DNA of 64,000 nt from positions 1,426,001 to 1,490,000 of the forward strand of contig NZ_FOVD01000001.1 of assembly GCF_900115055.1 (NCBI RefSeq). The letters are read 5' to 3'. Both the position numbers and the translations under genes were made by a program. The DNA is from Chryseobacterium oleae. Its GTDB lineage: Bacteria > Bacteroidota > Bacteroidia > Flavobacteriales > Weeksellaceae. Below, piece after piece: positions 29,101-36,821 of this stretch. The first letter of the stretch is position 1. Each line of letters begins with the position of its first letter. The notes below the pieces were generated by a model. That model made no database searches. It worked only from the letters and a program-made list of their open reading frames with translations, and was not told the DNA's origin.

Positions 29101-29291
29101 TGGCTGTCATAGGATTATTCCCGGCTTCACTGGCTACAGGAATTGGCTCCGATGTGCAGAGACCTTTAGCCACAGTGATCGTGTACGGTCTTATGTTTTC
29201 AACACTCCTTACTTTATTTATCCTGCCAGCGATCTATTATCTCGCAGAATATCGTTTTGACCAACCTAAATTAACATCAGATGAAAGCTAA
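26196..29291 (+). CDS. CzcA-type heavy-metal efflux RND transporter
   Basis: A 1031-residue inner-membrane proton antiporter with 12 predicted transmembrane helices and two large periplasmic loops. The N-terminus (KRWLMLALFLLLGIFGYYSW) and VEAYPDIADTTSQVVTQVPG are classic HME-RND signatures. TM4 reads GAIDFGIIVDGSIVMLE, giving Asp396, Asp402 and Glu409. This is the DFGxxxDGxxxxxxE arrangement of CzcA-like pumps for divalent ions (Zn, Co, Ni, Cd), unlike monovalent-metal CusA, whose TM4 lacks these acids. The exact metal is not decided. It overlaps the TolC-family gene by 11 nt. Confidence 0.94.
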   Translation: MKKLLTLSIQKRWLMLALFLLLGIFGYYSWTKLSVEAYPDIADTTSQVVTQVPGLAAEEIEQQITIPLERSLNGLPGMHIMRSKSTFGLSIITMVFDDGVDDYWARQRIQERLSEAELPYNAQPGLDPLTSPVGEIYRYIIEGNGQSLRELTDLQNFVIIPRIKQVTGIADVTNFGGITTQFQIELNPQKLDQYGLSLSEVTETITKNNSNAGGSMLPRGDLAYVVRGIGLIKDLDDLGKIVIKTEKGVPVFLNDVGTLKYGNLERKGILGYTDRNRNYNESTGGIVLLLKGQNPSVVLKDVHQAIEELNTHTLPAGIKIHAYLDRTDLVNTTLTTVTHTLTEGIVLVIIILIVFLGSWRGALLVAITIPLSLLIAFILMYFTNIPANLLSLGAIDFGIIVDGSIVMLEVILKKREDHPEQELEEKTIIQRATEIAKPIFFSTVIIITAYLPLFAFERVEKKLFTPMAFTIGYALLGALAAALILIPGLAYVIYKKPQKIFHNRWLEKISSLYGQRIERIIKAPKKMLIPAGVILFSAGFLSFMVGKDFLPELDEGSIWLQVQLPPGISLDKAKEMSDSLRTQTMKHSEVTYVMIQAGRNDDGTDPWTASHFEVSVGIKPYKEWASGKTKADLIKELADDYKNMPGFSVGFSQPMIDGVMDKISGAHSELVVKVYGDDFGGTRKIAEQILVTLKKIPGSVDLAIDQEPPLPQLQIIADRDKIAQYGLNVSDVADLIETALGGKAISQIFIGNKVYDISCRYAEDSRNTPDKVGNLMLTSASGAKIPLSQVAEIKLSTGESTITREMNKRHLTVKLNLRDRDLSSFLKEAQDTIEKDIRYDHQKYQIKWGGQFENKNRAYSRLTFIVPLALAVMFLLLYGAFGSFRQALVLMSIIPLALFGGMLALNVRGMTLNVSSAVGFIALFGVAVQNGVIMVSHINTLRKQGSTLKTSVIKGAEDRFRPVLMTASVAVIGLFPASLATGIGSDVQRPLATVIVYGLMFSTLLTLFILPAIYYLAEYRFDQPKLTSDES

Positions 29292-30540
29292 AATCACTTT
29301 AATTATATCAATAGGCCTGTTATTTCCAATTGCACTGAAAGCCCAGAAAAAGGAAACTTTAAATTTCTCCACTTATCTGAATGAGGTCAGGGAAAAAAAT
29401 TTAAACTATGCTGCTCAGAAATACAATGTGAGCATGGCGGAAGCTTCTATCCTGACAGCAAGCATTTTCCCCGATCCTCAGCTTGAAATGGAGACCTCGG
29501 ATAATGGGGTTTCAAAAAGGATGGGCTATACCATCGGAACTTCATTAAGTTGGACGCTCGAACTTGGCAGAAAAAGAAAAGCCAGGATAGAAACGGCAAA
29601 AAATCAGGCTGAATACACCAAGCTCCTACTTCAGGACTTTTTGAGAAATCTTGTAGCCGATGCTTCTCTCGGATATATTGAAGCTTTAAAAACAAAAGCT
29701 CTGGTGGACGTTCAGAAAGATTCTTATCTTAGTATGCAGAAGCTTGCGCAATCCGACAGTATCCGGTACAAACTGGGAGCTATTTCTCAAGTCACATCCA
29801 AGCAAAGCAGATTGGAAGCTTCTTCTTTACTGAATGATTTATATATGGCGGAAAGCAGCAGCAGACAAGCTTTCTCCGCACTTTCCATATTCTTAGGGAA
29901 AGATTTGGAAGAAAAAAGTATCAACGGAGATTTCAAAGCTTTTAGCAGAGATTTCAATCCTGAAGATCTGATTCTCGAGGCGGTTAATAACAGAACTGAT
30001 CTTCTGGCTTCCAAACAGAACATCAATACGGCGGCGAGTTTGGTTAAGCTTGAAAAAGCGAACCGTGTCATTGATTTAGGATTAAGCTTAGGTGCAGAGC
30101 ATAACACGTGGGCAACGAATGAAATTGCTCCCTCACCTGCCGTGAATGCTGTAAAACTGGGAGCGAGTATTCCTTTGAAGTTTTCGAACCGTAGAAATGC
30201 GGATCTGAAAATAGCGGAAATGGGACACATGCAGGCGGAAACAGAATACAAACAGATTGAAAACAGTGTCCGAACAGAGGTTATGCAGGCTTATCAGCAG
30301 TATCACGCAACACAGAAGCAGCTGAAACAGTTTGATAACGGGATGCTTTCAGAGGCGAAAAACATTCTTGATGGTATCAGCTACAGCTATCAGAGGGGTG
30401 AAAATTCTATTCTGGAAGTTCTGAATGCGCAGAGAACCTATAATGATATCAGGCAGCGTTATATTGAAACGTTAGCTGAGAATGCGGTGGCACTTGTAGA
30501 ACTGGAACGGAAAACTGGGATTTGGGATATTGATTTTTGA
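29281..30540 (+). CDS. TolC-family outer-membrane channel
   Basis: A 419-residue outer-membrane efflux protein with a signal peptide (cleavage near LKAQ). It has two internally repeated helical hairpin halves typical of TolC/CusC/CzcC (YNVSMAEASILTASIFPDPQ at the start of the first, ANRVIDLGLSLGAEHNTWA in the second). It ends with ILEVLNAQRTYNDIRQRYIETL. It starts inside the last codons of the RND pump gene (ATGAAAGCTAA), so translation is coupled and it completes a tripartite pump with the two preceding genes. Confidence 0.92.
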   Translation: MKAKITLIISIGLLFPIALKAQKKETLNFSTYLNEVREKNLNYAAQKYNVSMAEASILTASIFPDPQLEMETSDNGVSKRMGYTIGTSLSWTLELGRKRKARIETAKNQAEYTKLLLQDFLRNLVADASLGYIEALKTKALVDVQKDSYLSMQKLAQSDSIRYKLGAISQVTSKQSRLEASSLLNDLYMAESSSRQAFSALSIFLGKDLEEKSINGDFKAFSRDFNPEDLILEAVNNRTDLLASKQNINTAASLVKLEKANRVIDLGLSLGAEHNTWATNEIAPSPAVNAVKLGASIPLKFSNRRNADLKIAEMGHMQAETEYKQIENSVRTEVMQAYQQYHATQKQLKQFDNGMLSEAKNILDGISYSYQRGENSILEVLNAQRTYNDIRQRYIETLAENAVALVELERKTGIWDIDF

Positions 30541-30556
30541 GGTTTACAATTTTTTT

Positions 30557-31105
30557 AACCACAGATTACGCAGATTTACACAGATGATTGTGGATATTTG
30601 TGTTGAAAAAATTTAACAGAAATGGGGCTTCGAAAGCCAGCTTGTGATTGTCAATTGATCATCAGATTAAAAATCTTTGATTTTTTCAAAAACTTATGTG
30701 ATCTTCCTAATAGAAAAGTATTTAATCTTCAAATAACTTAAGTATTTAAAAACTTTTGTGCCTTTTGTGGTTAATTAATATTCTTTTTTAACCACAGATT
30801 TCGCAGATTTACACAGATGATTATGGATATTTGTGTTGAAAAAAATTTAACAGAAATGGGGCTTCGAAAGCCAGCTTGTGATTGTCAATTGATCATCAGA
30901 TTAAAAATCTTTGATTTTTTCAAAAACTTATGTGATCTTCCTAATAGAAAAGTATATAAACTTCAAATAACTTAAGTTCAAAAACTTTTGTGCCTTTTGT
31001 GGTTAATTAATGTTCTTTTTTCACCACAGATTACGCAGATTTACACAGATGATTGTGGGTATTTATGTTGAAAAAATTCAAGTGGGATGGGGCTTCGAGA
31101 GCTTC
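30557..31105. repeat. Three tandem copies (third partial) of a ~233-bp repeat
   Basis: Units start with ACCACAGATT(A/T)CGCAGATTTA at about 30557, 30790 and 31022. Each continues through GGGGCTTCGAAAGCCAGC, AAATCTTTGATTTTTTC and TTTTGTGCCTTTTGTGGTTA. Copies 1 and 2 are nearly identical; copy 3 stops after about 80 bp. A related inverted piece is at 47074-47190. No coding capacity was seen. Confidence 0.8.
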
Positions 31106-31151
31106 AGCCCCCAGAAATATTTGTCTTCAAAAATGATAGTTGTCCTGAAAC

Positions 31152-31197
31152 AAGTGAAGAGTGTGTTTCTTTTTGAAACGGGCTCTTTTATTTTTTA
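31152..31197. terminator. Possible terminator overlapping the DUF1801 stop
   Basis: AAGAG...GTTTC pairs with GAAAC...CTCTT around TTTTT, followed by TTTATTTTTT on the plus strand. It could end readthrough from the efflux operon. Confidence 0.4.
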
Positions 31198-31643
31198 AGC
31201 TGGCTTTCGTAAATACTGATCCAGTCTTCCACTGTCATTTTTTTGCTGACCTCAGCGATAAGCTCAAAAGGAATATCTTCCGGTTTTTTGAAACGGACAC
31301 ATGATTTCCCCATATCCAGCTTTCGTTTGGAGTGTTTGGGATATTCTGCAACAAACCAGTCCAGTAGTTCAGGATGAGCGTACATTCCCATATGATAGAA
31401 GGCGATGAAATTCTTTTGTGAAGCTAACCCCATAAAAGGCAGTGCTGAACCTGGCGTACAATGATAACCTGCAGGATAGGTTTCCAGAGGAACATTCCAT
31501 CCTATCATGCCATAACTGACACCTTCCTGAAAGCCTTTTGGAAGATTGTCATTCACGGTATCAAACAATTTTTTGAATACTTCCTGTCTTTCTTCAGGAA
31601 TTTTTGAGATATAATCGGCTACGGAGTCGGCTGGAATTTGCAT
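31188..31643 (-). CDS. DUF1801 domain protein
   Basis: A 151-residue soluble protein with the YdhG-like/DUF1801 fold: ISKIPEERQEVFKKLFDTV at the N-terminus, then GVSYGMIGWNVPL, and KNFIAFYHMGMYAHPELLDWF. The conserved GKSCVRFKKPEDIP is near the end. Bacterial members are often annotated as related to iron-chaperone frataxin-like folds, but function is unproven. It is a single gene facing away from the efflux operon, with convergent repeats downstream. The start at 31643 is a good ATG with normal family length. Confidence 0.82.
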   Translation of the reverse strand: MQIPADSVADYISKIPEERQEVFKKLFDTVNDNLPKGFQEGVSYGMIGWNVPLETYPAGYHCTPGSALPFMGLASQKNFIAFYHMGMYAHPELLDWFVAEYPKHSKRKLDMGKSCVRFKKPEDIPFELIAEVSKKMTVEDWISIYESQLKK

Positions 31644-31708
31644 CTTCGGTTAAGTTTTATAATGTTCCAAATTAATAAAAATTATCAATATCCTGATTGA
31701 AATTGAAG

Positions 31709-31741
31709 CAAAAAAAACGGCAGTACATGAATGCACTGCCG
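31709..31741 (-). terminator. Terminator of the T9SS-secreted protein gene
   Basis: The stem CGGCAGT...CAT / ATG...ACTGCCG is followed, for leftward transcription, by eight T (A-run at 31710-31717). Confidence 0.85.
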
Positions 31742-31766
31742 CTTAACTTTATTGACATTAAAAAAA

Positions 31767-33554
31767 TTATTTTTTGATCGCTTTCACAGTAGACTGTGAA
31801 CCGTCCTTGAAGTAAATCGTTACAAAATACAACCCTGTATTCAGCGTACTCAGATCAAGCTCTTTCACAGCGCCTCTAAAGTTTTTCACAGCTCTGCCGG
31901 AAGCGTCTCCTACTGTTACAGACTTCACTTCTCTGGTATCTGAAATGTACAGAATATCTTTGAATGGATTCGGGTGAACCGATGCTTTCTTTACCCCGTC
32001 TTTTACTTCTGAAGTACTCAGTTGAGCATTTTCAACGGTAAAGTTATCCACATAAAAATTGTAATCCGGATTATCATTTACAGTTCCAGCTGTTGCATAA
32101 AAAGCAAATACAGTATTCGCACTGTTGTATCCAGTTAAGGTATAAGAATATGGCGTTGATGTATTGGTAGGTGCATTAGCTTCATTCCATGTCTGCAAGA
32201 CTGTCCAGGTAGATCCGCCGTCATTCGATACCACAAACTGAACCACATCATCAGATCCCATTGGTGAAGAAGCAGTACTTAGATACGCTGCTACACCATA
32301 ATCAAATTTAACTTTATAGGAACCTGCAGAAAGATTAAATGGCAGTGTTTTCAGCCAGCCTACCCTGTTGGTAGAATACAAATTGATGGTTGCTGATCCG
32401 CCTGATCCAGTTCCTAAGAATCCACCTGATGCCCAAAGACTGCTTGTTCCTGTAGGCCCCGTAGCAGGAGTACCACCGGAAAGATTACTGGTCCAGCATG
32501 TTCCCGGGAAGGTGCTGAAGTCATTCGTATAGGATGGAACCACAGTACCGCATAAAGTAGTAAATGTTCCTGACTGCGACCATACGCTCTGAGCCGTGGC
32601 TGTACTACAATTCGTTCTTACCCAGTAATAGTAAACCGTACTGGATGATAAGGACGGAATGGTAAAGGAAGTTCCTGTAACTCCAGGATGATTCGGCGCT
32701 GTTGCAGCGGTAGGTGCCGTATTGGTCGTACTGTAATATACATCATAGCTTACTGCCTGAACGGTGGCCGGTACCGTCCATGAAACCTGAGCAGAGCTAG
32801 AAGTAAGCGCACCTACAGGCTGAAGTGTAGGAGCTACACAGTCTGTATAAGCATCTGCAGAAAAAGCAAAAACATTCGCAATTCCTGTACCGCTGACTTT
32901 AGTCACCGTGATACTTTGAATAGGTTTAGTCTGATTGGCTGCATCAAGCGTCAATAAAGCCTGATACAATCTCGGGTTTATCGAACTCGATTCTAAAACA
33001 TTGTTCGCTCTGTTGATTCTGCCAATCCCACGGATGGCATAGTTTGTTCCGTCATACCAGTCGGAGATTGATACTCCTGAAAACGTCTGAGTGGTGTTAT
33101 CCGTAAAGTTGACCGTTACATTCACGGTACATTGTCCGCTTCCTCCGGTAGCAAGCATATATACTTTAAAAGCAGGAATAGGTGTGATAAATGACAATGT
33201 TCCGCTTGTCCCGCTGGTGGAAATTTTAAGAGAATTATTCCCATAAAGATCTCCCAGTTTGTAGCTCAATCCGGGTGTAGAAGCCACTACAGAATTTACG
33301 ATCCCGTTTACAGGAAGTCCGTAGGTGAGTGCGCTACTTGTAGGGGTAAGTTTAAAATCCCTTGCCACAAAGGCAAAAGACACACCATCAACGTCTTCTG
33401 TGGTGCTTGATAAAGCAGAACCTACATCATTGGCAATAACATCTGCCGTGTATCCGGACTGGACTGGCATGGTCTGATAATTTTGGGCATTCATAGCTGA
33501 TGCCGCAAAAAGAGTCACAATCGAAAGGACTCTCAATGGTAAATGTATTTTCAT
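31767..33554 (-). CDS. T9SS-secreted protein with fibronectin type III domain
   Basis: A 595-residue extracellular protein with a signal peptide (cleavage near MNAQ). An N-terminal beta-rich domain (about 20-235) is followed by a fibronectin type III domain (about 240-335, CVAPTLQPVGALTSSSAQVS...YYYWVRTNC). A jelly-roll-like domain similar to choice-of-anchor modules lies at about 340-510 (WLKTLPFNLSAGSYKVKFDY). The C-terminal type A sorting domain for the type IX secretion system is about 520-595 (VHPNPFKDILYIS, GLYFVTIYFKDG, AIKK). No catalytic motif was recognised, so it is an adhesin-like or binding protein of unknown target. Confidence 0.85.
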   Translation of the reverse strand: MKIHLPLRVLSIVTLFAASAMNAQNYQTMPVQSGYTADVIANDVGSALSSTTEDVDGVSFAFVARDFKLTPTSSALTYGLPVNGIVNSVVASTPGLSYKLGDLYGNNSLKISTSGTSGTLSFITPIPAFKVYMLATGGSGQCTVNVTVNFTDNTTQTFSGVSISDWYDGTNYAIRGIGRINRANNVLESSSINPRLYQALLTLDAANQTKPIQSITVTKVSGTGIANVFAFSADAYTDCVAPTLQPVGALTSSSAQVSWTVPATVQAVSYDVYYSTTNTAPTAATAPNHPGVTGTSFTIPSLSSSTVYYYWVRTNCSTATAQSVWSQSGTFTTLCGTVVPSYTNDFSTFPGTCWTSNLSGGTPATGPTGTSSLWASGGFLGTGSGGSATINLYSTNRVGWLKTLPFNLSAGSYKVKFDYGVAAYLSTASSPMGSDDVVQFVVSNDGGSTWTVLQTWNEANAPTNTSTPYSYTLTGYNSANTVFAFYATAGTVNDNPDYNFYVDNFTVENAQLSTSEVKDGVKKASVHPNPFKDILYISDTREVKSVTVGDASGRAVKNFRGAVKELDLSTLNTGLYFVTIYFKDGSQSTVKAIKK

Positions 33555-33930
33555 AATTATTTTTTATTAGCGCTGAAATTTAATAAAAAATACAATACAA
33601 AATTGATATTATTATGAAATAATCAAACATTTATAAATAATATTAAGATATTGATATATTTATTTATATGGAAAAATTATTTTCTGACCAAATATTTTAT
33701 TCACATTTTAATGTGTTATTTTAACAATTTCAATCATTTTGGCTTATAATCAATCTCCAACATTTAATATTTTCAACAAATTGATAACCAATATCAAGCA
33801 TAAATAAAAAGCATTACGTTTGACATCAAAAGAATAGGCAAGCACCAATATTTAATTTGCTGATTTTCAAAACAATTAAAAAGCACCCAAAATGGATAAC
33901 AGGTTATTTTATTATTGAGAAATTAAATCT
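33555..33930. other. AT-rich intergenic region between divergent genes
   Basis: About 380 bases with no gene or repeat recognised. It must contain the leftward promoter of the T9SS protein and ends at the -7 element of the aminotransferase. Confidence 0.5.
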
Positions 33931-33938
33931 TATTTTTG
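33931..33938 (+). promoter_or_regulatory. -7 element of the aminotransferase-murB operon
   Basis: TATTTTTG, 20 nt before the ATG at 33959. No -33 at the right distance was recognised. Confidence 0.45.
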
Positions 33939-33958
33939 CCATACAAATTTTTTGAACA

Positions 33959-35164
33959 ATGCCGAATATTTCAAACAGAGCACAGCATATGCCGCCATCG
34001 CCGGTAAGAAAACTGGTTCCTTACGCTTTAAAAGCGAAACAACAGGGAATAAAAGTATATCACCTTAATATCGGACAACCTGATATTGAAACACCGGAAA
34101 CGGCTTTAAATGCTTTAAAGAATATTGATCTTAAAGTATTAGAATATGCACTTTCTGAAGGTAATATAGAATACAGAAAAGCCCTTACGGAGTATTATCA
34201 TACTTTAGGTTTTTCAGACCTTACCCCTGATAATTTCATCGTTACCAATGGGGGTTCTGAAGCATTGAACTTTGCCATTTCTACTTTATGTGATGACGGC
34301 GACGAAGTGATTATTCCTGAACCTTACTATGCCAACTATAACGGTTTTACCAGCACATTCAATGTGCATGTAGTAGCAGTTCCGTCTACGATTGACACGG
34401 GTTTTGCACTTCCTCCGATCGAAGAATTTGAGAAAAAAATCACAGAAAAAACAAGAGCAATCGTTATCTGCAACCCGGGTAACCCTACCGGATATCTTTA
34501 CACCCGTGAAGAACTTCAGAAGTTGGCAGAAATTGCTTTGAAATATGATATCGTTGTGATCTCAGACGAAGTATACAGAGAATATGTGTATGATGGAAAG
34601 CAACAGATCTCTATGCTGGATTTCCCTGAACTTAGCGAAAACTGCATCATCATCGATTCAGAATCCAAGCGTTATTCTATGTGTGGCGTAAGAATCGGAT
34701 GTATGCTAACCCGTTCAAAAAAGATCCACGATGCGGCTATGCTTTTTGCACAGGCGAGACTGAGCCCGGTTCTTTTGGGACAGATTGCAGCTACAGCAGC
34801 ACACCAGAATGACGGAGCTTACATCAGAGCGGTAAGAGAAGAATATACCCACAGAAGAAATATTTTGGTAGACCTTCTGAATGCTATTCCAGGGGTTATC
34901 TGCCCTAAACCAAGAGGCGCATTTTACTGTGTGGCTGAACTTCCGGTGGATGATACCGAGAAATTTGCACAATGGCTTTTAGAAAAATATTCCCTTAATA
35001 AAGAAACGATCATGGTAGCTCCGGCAGGAGGTTTCTACAGTGATCCTGAACTGGGAAAAAAACAGGTAAGAATTGCTTACGTACTGAAAGAGGAAGATCT
35101 TAAGAAAAGTGCTGAAATCCTGAAACAGGCTCTGAAGACTTACAGAGAAGAATTCAGCTTATAA
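33959..35164 (+). CDS. PLP-dependent class I aminotransferase
   Basis: A 401-residue cytoplasmic enzyme of fold type I. It has the substrate/PLP motifs NIGQPDIETP, CNPGNPTGYLYT and SDEVYREYVYDG, and the Schiff-base Lys237 in SESKRYSMCGVRIG. It belongs to the aspartate/aromatic aminotransferase group (AspB-like); the substrate cannot be fixed from sequence alone. It heads a compact operon: a lipoprotein gene 11 nt downstream and murB after that. Confidence 0.9.
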   Translation: MPNISNRAQHMPPSPVRKLVPYALKAKQQGIKVYHLNIGQPDIETPETALNALKNIDLKVLEYALSEGNIEYRKALTEYYHTLGFSDLTPDNFIVTNGGSEALNFAISTLCDDGDEVIIPEPYYANYNGFTSTFNVHVVAVPSTIDTGFALPPIEEFEKKITEKTRAIVICNPGNPTGYLYTREELQKLAEIALKYDIVVISDEVYREYVYDGKQQISMLDFPELSENCIIIDSESKRYSMCGVRIGCMLTRSKKIHDAAMLFAQARLSPVLLGQIAATAAHQNDGAYIRAVREEYTHRRNILVDLLNAIPGVICPKPRGAFYCVAELPVDDTEKFAQWLLEKYSLNKETIMVAPAGGFYSDPELGKKQVRIAYVLKEEDLKKSAEILKQALKTYREEFSL

Positions 35165-35175
35165 AAATACAATCT

Positions 35176-35664
35176 ATGATGCCGGCAATAAAAAATAATC
35201 ATCTGAAACTCCTGTTTTCACTATTTTTGCTGCCGGCATTTTTTTCCTGTGACAAGAAGAACGTACAGGGTTCTGCCTCTCATCAGAATCCGAATGAGAT
35301 CACTTTCATCAGTTTATCCCATATCGGAGGCGAGCAGGGAGATTACAAAATCATCAAAGTCACAAAAAATTCCATCCATGCAGAACAGGGAGTTGCAGAC
35401 CTCCAGACCCACAAAGAATGGAACTCGGCCATCACTCCACAGAACTGGAAAAATATGATTGCCTCCATCAAGGTTAAAGATCTTGATAACATAGAAAGCT
35501 CACCCAGCAAACAGTCTATAGACGGCATCGACGAAACTTTTCAGATCAGAACTCCAAAAAAGTCTCATATTTATGTCAATTCTTATGCAGACACGATTCA
35601 TTACAAGCAGCTGAAACTGTTTAAAGAACAACTCAACCTCCTTCTTCCCACAGAATATCAATAA
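35176..35664 (+). CDS. Unknown lipoprotein, 162 aa
   Basis: The family is not recognised by name. The N-terminus is a lipoprotein signal (LLPAFFSC with Cys near residue 25), followed by a soluble beta-rich domain beginning NEITFISLSHIGGEQGDYKI. Many small Bacteroidota lipoproteins share this layout. ATGATG gives two possible starts (35176 or 35179). It sits 11 nt after the aminotransferase and 4 nt before murB, so it is clearly co-transcribed. The neighbour hints at an envelope function, which remains an inference. Confidence 0.75.
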   Translation: MMPAIKNNHLKLLFSLFLLPAFFSCDKKNVQGSASHQNPNEITFISLSHIGGEQGDYKIIKVTKNSIHAEQGVADLQTHKEWNSAITPQNWKNMIASIKVKDLDNIESSPSKQSIDGIDETFQIRTPKKSHIYVNSYADTIHYKQLKLFKEQLNLLLPTEYQ

Positions 35665-35668
35665 CCCT

Positions 35669-36682
35669 ATGCAAGAAAATTTTTCCTTAAAGCCTTACAA
35701 TACATTCGGCGTTGATGTCAATGCAAAATACTTTATTGAAGTACAAACCCTTGAAGAATTAAGGGACGCCATCAATTATTCTAAAAACCACGATCTACCT
35801 GTTTTATTTTTGGGTGGAGGAAGTAATATTCTGTTGACTAAAGATTTTGACGGTCTTGCCATTAAACTCAGTTTAAAAGGAATTGATGAAAAAGATCTGA
35901 ATGACAACGAAATTCTGGTAACGGCAAAAGCAGGTGAAAACTGGCATGAATTCGTGATGTACAGCCTTGAAAAAAACTATGGCGGACTGGAAAATCTTTC
36001 GTTGATACCAGGAAATGTAGGTACTTCACCAATGCAGAATATCGGAGCTTACGGAACGGAAATCAAAGACATATTTGTCAGCTGTACCGTTTTAGACCTT
36101 GAAAATCTTGCGCTTAAAACATTCAACCTTGAGGAATGCCGTTTTGGCTACAGGGATTCTATTTTCAAGCAGGAAGGAAAAGGAAGATACGTGATTTTGG
36201 AAGTTACTTTCCACTTAACCAAAAAAGATCACCACATTAAAACGGAATACGGAGCCATAAAAACGGAACTGGAAAATTTAGGAATTACTGATCCTACCAT
36301 CCAGGATGTTTCCAAAGCCGTGATCAATATCAGACAGAGCAAACTACCGGATCCTAAAGAAACGGGAAATGCGGGAAGCTTTTTTAAAAACCCTACCATT
36401 CCTTTAGCCCAATTTGAAGATCTGAAACAGAAATTTGAAAATATTCCGGGTTATCCCAATGGAGATGTGGTAAAAGTACCCGCCGGATGGCTCATCGAGC
36501 AATGCGGATGGAAAGGAAAACAAATCGGAAATACGGCTTCGCACAAACTTCAGGCTCTGGTTATCGTGAATGCTACAGGAAATGCTACGGGAAAAGAAAT
36601 TTTTGATTTTTCTACTGAGATTATCAATTCAGTTATAGAAAAGTTCGGAATAGAGCTTGAAAGAGAGGTGAATATTATATAA
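35669..36682 (+). CDS. murB: UDP-N-acetylmuramate dehydrogenase
   Basis: A 337-residue FAD enzyme that reduces UDP-GlcNAc-enolpyruvate, the product of MurA, to UDP-MurNAc in the cytoplasm. The FAD-binding segment has VLFLGGGSNILLTKDFDG and SLIPGNVGTSPMQNIGAYG. The catalytic/C-terminal domain has FGYRDSIFKQ and GNAGSFFKNPTI, with Ser as the general acid and a Tyr-containing type I-like insertion. Length and start are normal. It is the last gene of its operon; murA is on the same strand 20 kb away. Confidence 0.95.
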   Translation: MQENFSLKPYNTFGVDVNAKYFIEVQTLEELRDAINYSKNHDLPVLFLGGGSNILLTKDFDGLAIKLSLKGIDEKDLNDNEILVTAKAGENWHEFVMYSLEKNYGGLENLSLIPGNVGTSPMQNIGAYGTEIKDIFVSCTVLDLENLALKTFNLEECRFGYRDSIFKQEGKGRYVILEVTFHLTKKDHHIKTEYGAIKTELENLGITDPTIQDVSKAVINIRQSKLPDPKETGNAGSFFKNPTIPLAQFEDLKQKFENIPGYPNGDVVKVPAGWLIEQCGWKGKQIGNTASHKLQALVIVNATGNATGKEIFDFSTEIINSVIEKFGIELEREVNII

Positions 36683-36744
36683 ATCAGACAGCATATTATG
36701 TAATTTTTTTTCAATTATATTTCTGACTTTTATCAATTATTTTA

Positions 36745-36763
36745 ATTTATTCTAAATAAATAC
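36745..36763. promoter_or_regulatory. Upstream Fur-like palindromic box (box A)
   Basis: ATTTATTCTAAATAAATAC is an AT-rich dyad. Its 15-bp core is repeated in inverted orientation as box B. It lies over the expected -33 region of the TonB-receptor promoter. Confidence 0.5.
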
Positions 36764-36785
36764 TAAATAACATCACAAAATTAAA

Positions 36786-36793
36786 TACTTTTG
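36786..36793 (+). promoter_or_regulatory. -7 element of the TonB-receptor operon
   Basis: TACTTTTG, 28 nt before the receptor ATG at 36822 and flanked by boxes A and B. Confidence 0.5.
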
Positions 36794-36800
36794 CGGTCAA

Positions 36801-36820
36801 TTTTATTTAGAATAAATACA
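36801..36820. promoter_or_regulatory. Downstream Fur-like palindromic box (box B)
   Basis: The segment contains TTATTTAGAATAAAT, the exact reverse complement of the core of box A. It lies at about +2 to +20 and ends at the receptor start codon. Confidence 0.5.
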
Positions 36821-36821
36821 A

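Noticed and set aside
26196..29291. Calling the RND pump a CusA copper/silver exporter
   Set aside because: TM4 has the Asp/Asp/Glu pattern of CzcA-type divalent pumps; the neighbours alone do not support monovalent copper export.
30557..31105. CRISPR array
   Set aside because: The repeats are about 233 bp in direct tandem without short spacers, and no cas genes are present.
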